This document shows positions 62,401-64,000 of a DNA stretch of 64,000 bases, piece by piece (within the stretch, counting starts at the first letter, position 1; every line of letters starts with the position of its first letter). The notes under the pieces are model-generated. The model searched no databases. It had not been told where the DNA came from and saw only the letters and a list, made by a program, of their open reading frames with translations. The stretch is taken from NCBI GenBank assembly GCA_020636355.1, contig JACJYB010000002.1, positions 310,001 to 374,000 of the forward strand, read 5' to 3'. The translations under genes were made by a program, and so were the position numbers. The stretch comes from Lewinellaceae bacterium. GTDB taxonomy: Bacteria; Bacteroidota; Bacteroidia; Chitinophagales; Saprospiraceae.

Positions 62401-62453
62401 CTGCCGGAACTACCGTTAAAATAACTATACCCTATGAGAACAATTTTAATTGA
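59406..62453 (+). CDS. Sensor kinase with two-component propeller and LytS-type histidine kinase domain
   Basis: The 1015-residue protein (ATG 59406) has a signal peptide ending PLQAQ, a large periplasmic beta-propeller of two-component regulator repeats (about 28-670) and a Y_Y_Y-like beta domain (about 675-755). One transmembrane helix lies at about 762-780. The cytoplasmic domain has the LytS/His-kinase pattern with H815 in QMNPHFMFNSLNSIKN and an ATP-binding end (IIPYVENAIWHG near 905, GIGRIKASEL). It would sense a periplasmic ligand and phosphorylate the LytTR regulator encoded 20 bases inside its end. Both genes are coupled by that overlap. Confidence 0.92.
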   Translation: MTEGHKYGQLIAGLFLLLFWPLQAQWRGPLFDVFDSKDGLPSNYIWSICQDSTGFIYFALSDQLVRYDGRTFKDYFHHPNDTHSIGPGQINKMIYSSKTGKIWMAMRRDGLNSFDPVTEKFNHYGQFISNYIFEDSSGLIWLGNSQSELLQFDPRTEKFKIYSPDSSSGLNIPNSTILTILPDRNDANYLWLSYLDLLPDPSKPIPEQLIHFNKTSGQFIPVPCPGAAYYQNQQGQLFSGSWLHGLWRYDPIDQSCIWMDLDTTFPTGLSTNSGAFGVNQINRKYWVSSRQAIFEFNDDLKPEPIFYLEDMVTFGTIFKDNSKNIWVTSNAGLYVMSPRKQKIDFFNLNQFGIPNRIYPGRLAHFRKNNVIYLAGDSCIFEIPLNKFSPARKLLAPSDPTGIAVDENDRIWVALEDGHFYLLNPDTKSLIRANKLGWPEIEINRLWQLVCFEGHYLIGISSNDVYWMDTRNPGWKVKHHPREPPLTFAHNRIARTNDGSYLLSYGPEVIEIDLASGIEHRLNSGGTCIQHPDGDYWVIDINHLAVYSRIGDSLILKRYYTPADDGIHVGSGYMIHVDYRKRVWVFGESGISVIDPATDQIHNVGVTDGLVTTTIDPIQVVELPDHRLVMPNGNGIIVFDPDQLWEATSAPYGPVLINEVRVNGKSIPHALIRKKELELSPNQNTLEFEFQTLSYPTDRNITYAYQVKNLSEGWQSIGRSNLVTLAQIPPGSYDLQLKTGSKRNGPVTNFYFLIRAPFYRKPSFLVTLTLMSLGGILLLYRRRIKNIRKIEAEKLIHHKQIAELELQTLRAQMNPHFMFNSLNSIKNYILKNDRERSAEYLSNFAHLIRLILQNSREKLITLQQELDTLLLYIELERVRFREGFSFSCEIDESIDLDAVFLPPMIIIPYVENAIWHGLLHKEDNRHLSITICRDKTRVCCIINDNGIGRIKASELKSKSATPYKSMGMSITSDRIALINTINSMNITVEITDIYSLENQPAGTTVKITIPYENNFN

Positions 62454-63183
62454 TGATGAATCCGACAGCCTGGAATCGCTGACAACCGAGCTAGGCGTTT
62501 ATTGCCCCGGGATTGAAATAATTGGAACTTTTACCGATCCCAGAAAGGCGCTGGCCTTTATAAAAAACGAAAAACCGGAACTGGTATTCCTGGATATTGA
62601 AATGCCTTTTTTGAACGCTTTTGAAGTTCTGCAACAATGCCTGGACGTTCCATTAAAAGTCATTTTTGTTACAGCCTACGATCAATATGCTATTAAAGCA
62701 TTTGACTTTAATGCCCTCGACTACATACTCAAGCCGGTCATGAAATCAAAGCTTGTGTCTGCCGTCCAAAAGGCCCTGGATAAACAAATTACTCAGATTG
62801 ATCTAGAACAACTCAGAGCTTTAATGAATAATCTGGGTATCCAGAACAAGCCTGGACTGGAAAGCATTGCCATCCCGACCTCCGAAGGGTTCGAATTTGT
62901 TCACATCAGCAAGATTACTTACCTCCAGGCCGAGAGTAATTACACCTGGGTCTTTCTTCATAATCAGCAGCAAAAATATTTGGTTTCACGAACATTGAAG
63001 GAAATGGCAAACATGCTTGAATTCCCCCAGTTTTTTCGTACCCATCAGAGTTTTTATGTAAATCTCAACTACGCCAAAAAATACATTCGGGGACAGGGAG
63101 GAAGTATTATTATGCAGAATGGTGCAGAGATTCCTGTAAGCCGGAGTAACCGGGATGCCTTGATTAAGATGTTATCCGGATAA
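62434..63183 (+). CDS. LytTR-family response regulator
   Basis: The 249-residue protein has a receiver domain (1-120) with the phospho-acceptor D54 in LVFLDIEMPF, Thr in VIFVTAYDQ and Lys in YILKPV. The LytTR DNA-binding domain covers about 145-249 (IPTSEGFEFVHISKITYLQAE and RTHQSFYVNLNYAKKYIRGQ by position). It is the partner of the kinase immediately upstream, which it overlaps by 20 bases. Likely targets include the divergent LRR gene, whose intergenic region holds the TTGAGTrA repeats. Confidence 0.93.
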   Translation: MRTILIDDESDSLESLTTELGVYCPGIEIIGTFTDPRKALAFIKNEKPELVFLDIEMPFLNAFEVLQQCLDVPLKVIFVTAYDQYAIKAFDFNALDYILKPVMKSKLVSAVQKALDKQITQIDLEQLRALMNNLGIQNKPGLESIAIPTSEGFEFVHISKITYLQAESNYTWVFLHNQQQKYLVSRTLKEMANMLEFPQFFRTHQSFYVNLNYAKKYIRGQGGSIIMQNGAEIPVSRSNRDALIKMLSG

Positions 63184-63193
63184 TGTCACTTAC

Positions 63194-63793
63194 TCAATCC
63201 CCCTCAACCTTACGACGGTTGATTTCATCACGGATCTTCGCTGCTTTCTCGTAATCTTCATCGCCAAGAACTTCTGAAAGCATCTCGTTCAGATCATCCA
63301 GTGAATATCTGGAAAACGAATTGACATCCTTTCGCATTTTGGGTTCTGGTTTTGTCTCGCCTTCTTCTTTCTCACCATCCAGGACAACACCAGCTGATTC
63401 CATGATGAATTCATAGGTATAGATGGGGCAATTGAAGCGGACCGCCAAAGCAATGGCATCAGACGTTCGGCTATCTATCTCAAAGATCTCCCCATTGCGT
63501 TCACAAATCAGGCGGGCATAAAAGATACCGTCCAGCAAATTGGAAATGATCACTTCCTGCAATCCTACATCAAATGTCTCCAGTGTATTTTTGAACAGAT
63601 CGTGCGTTAATGGCCGGTTTGGTGCCATTCGTTCCATGGCAACCGCAATAGCCTGTGCTTCGAATCCTCCGATCACAATAGGCAGGCGCCGATTGCCGTT
63701 GATCTCACTTAATACAACTGCGTAATTATGGGATTGGGATACACTATGCGAAATAGCGACAATATCCAATTCGATTTTTGTCATATCCGTCAT
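63194..63793 (-). CDS. Bifunctional nuclease family (BFN) protein with UVR motif
   Basis: The 199-residue protein has the BFN (DUF151) domain at about 5-135, with AVVLSEINGNRRLPIVIGGFEA and SDAIALAVRFNCPIYTYEFIM by position, and a UVR-like motif (about 165-195, LDDLNEMLSEVLGDEDYEKAAKIRDEIN). The UVR motif binds UvrA/UvrB-type partners or mediates dimerisation. Nuclease activity is known for plant homologues only; the bacterial role is open. A start at ATG 63784 (opening MTKIELDIVAISHS) fits the family slightly better. It converges with the regulator gene, with 10 bases between the stops. Confidence 0.82.
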   Translation of the reverse strand: MTDMTKIELDIVAISHSVSQSHNYAVVLSEINGNRRLPIVIGGFEAQAIAVAMERMAPNRPLTHDLFKNTLETFDVGLQEVIISNLLDGIFYARLICERNGEIFEIDSRTSDAIALAVRFNCPIYTYEFIMESAGVVLDGEKEEGETKPEPKMRKDVNSFSRYSLDDLNEMLSEVLGDEDYEKAAKIRDEINRRKVEGD

Positions 63794-63923
63794 CGGTCCC
63801 TATTAACTGCTTTACATTTAACAGCAAAGAAACGAAATAGATTCTAATTTAGGTTTTTACCTTCCGGTATGTATCCAAAAATCTTTCCAAAATGGTGGCA
63901 CCTATAGGGCAGCAGATTCTAAT

Positions 63924-64000
63924 CTAATGCCCGGCTTTGAATTTTTTAACCGCCTCCGTGAGCTTGGGAACCACTTCGAACAGATCGCCTACAACCCCAT
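63924..64000 (-). CDS. etfA: Electron transfer flavoprotein subunit alpha, C-terminal end (partial)
   Basis: The minus-strand frame that enters from the window edge ends at the stop 63924-63926. Its tail reads GVVGDLFEVVPKLTEAVKKF, the typical closing segment of ETF alpha, which follows the FAD-binding part. ETF alpha with ETF beta accepts electrons from acyl-CoA dehydrogenases. The rest of the gene lies beyond 64000. A link to the quinone-directed Fe-S module at 3430-5567 is possible at pathway level. Confidence 0.88.
   Translation of the reverse strand, partial: GVVGDLFEVVPKLTEAVKKFKAGH

Noticed and set aside
1..64000. Search for tRNA, rRNA, CRISPR, insertion sequences and phage genes
   Set aside because: Reading both strands I recognised none; gaps are short and coding density is high.

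Overview
The window is a gene-dense chromosomal stretch of a free-living Bacteroidota bacterium, most likely a Saprospiria/Lewinella-like lineage. Evidence: Oar-like TonB-dependent receptors with an N-terminal carboxypeptidase-regulatory domain and no SusD partner; type IX secretion signatures (a PorP/SprF protein, a type B gliding-motility C-terminal domain and a type A sorting domain); tandem DUF3857 proteins; a LytS/LytTR regulator pair; and promoters of the Bacteroidota form TAnnTTTG. I see no rRNA, tRNA, CRISPR array, prophage or insertion sequence. The lineage assignment is an inference.

Layout. 1-7 kb: tail of an unknown gene, an RlmI-like methyltransferase, a TPR lipoprotein, an arrestin-fold protein, a conserved Bacteroidota protein, a two-gene membrane Fe-S module (cysteine-rich CCG subunit plus membrane/dicluster ferredoxin subunit), a PyrR-like phosphoribosyltransferase and a patatin. 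7-19 kb: two DUF3857 proteins converge on two Oar-like receptors, with a possible small gene between the receptors. 19-29 kb: CtlX and a queuosine-precursor transporter, a degenerate serine hydrolase, YciH, PrmC, a flippase, a saccharopine dehydrogenase-like protein, cytidine deaminase, KdsB, a LysM protein and cystathionine beta-synthase. 29-41 kb: a GT-C/TPR fusion, a carboxylesterase, PorP/SprF, RibB with a dead cyclohydrolase half, two GT4 glycosyltransferases, LolD and a DASH cryptochrome. 40-52 kb: a lipoprotein-SCO-cytochrome c cluster, a large type B T9SS protein, a TonB receptor-trehalase operon and a LigD/Ku end-joining pair. 52-64 kb: a TPR protein, a lipoprotein cytochrome c, LepA, a lipoprotein, threonine aldolase, a leucine-rich-repeat T9SS protein divergent from a propeller-type sensor kinase and its LytTR regulator, a BFN nuclease-like protein, and the tail of etfA.

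How the genes work together. The clearest functional units are the Fe-S module at 3430-5567 (plausibly ETF to menaquinone electron transfer), TonB receptor plus lipoprotein trehalase (trehalose scavenging), LigD plus Ku (double-strand break repair), SCO plus cytochrome c (copper/haem respiratory assembly), and the kinase/LytTR pair facing a secreted LRR protein across an intergenic region that carries direct and inverted repeats.

I did not find one unmistakable novel system. The most notable leads are the split ETF:menaquinone oxidoreductase-like module, three enzyme domains that have lost catalytic residues (serine hydrolase, GTP cyclohydrolase II half, transglutaminase half), a 65-codon gene whose leader resembles that of a neighbouring receptor gene, and promoters that sit so close to start codons that they imply leaderless mRNAs.
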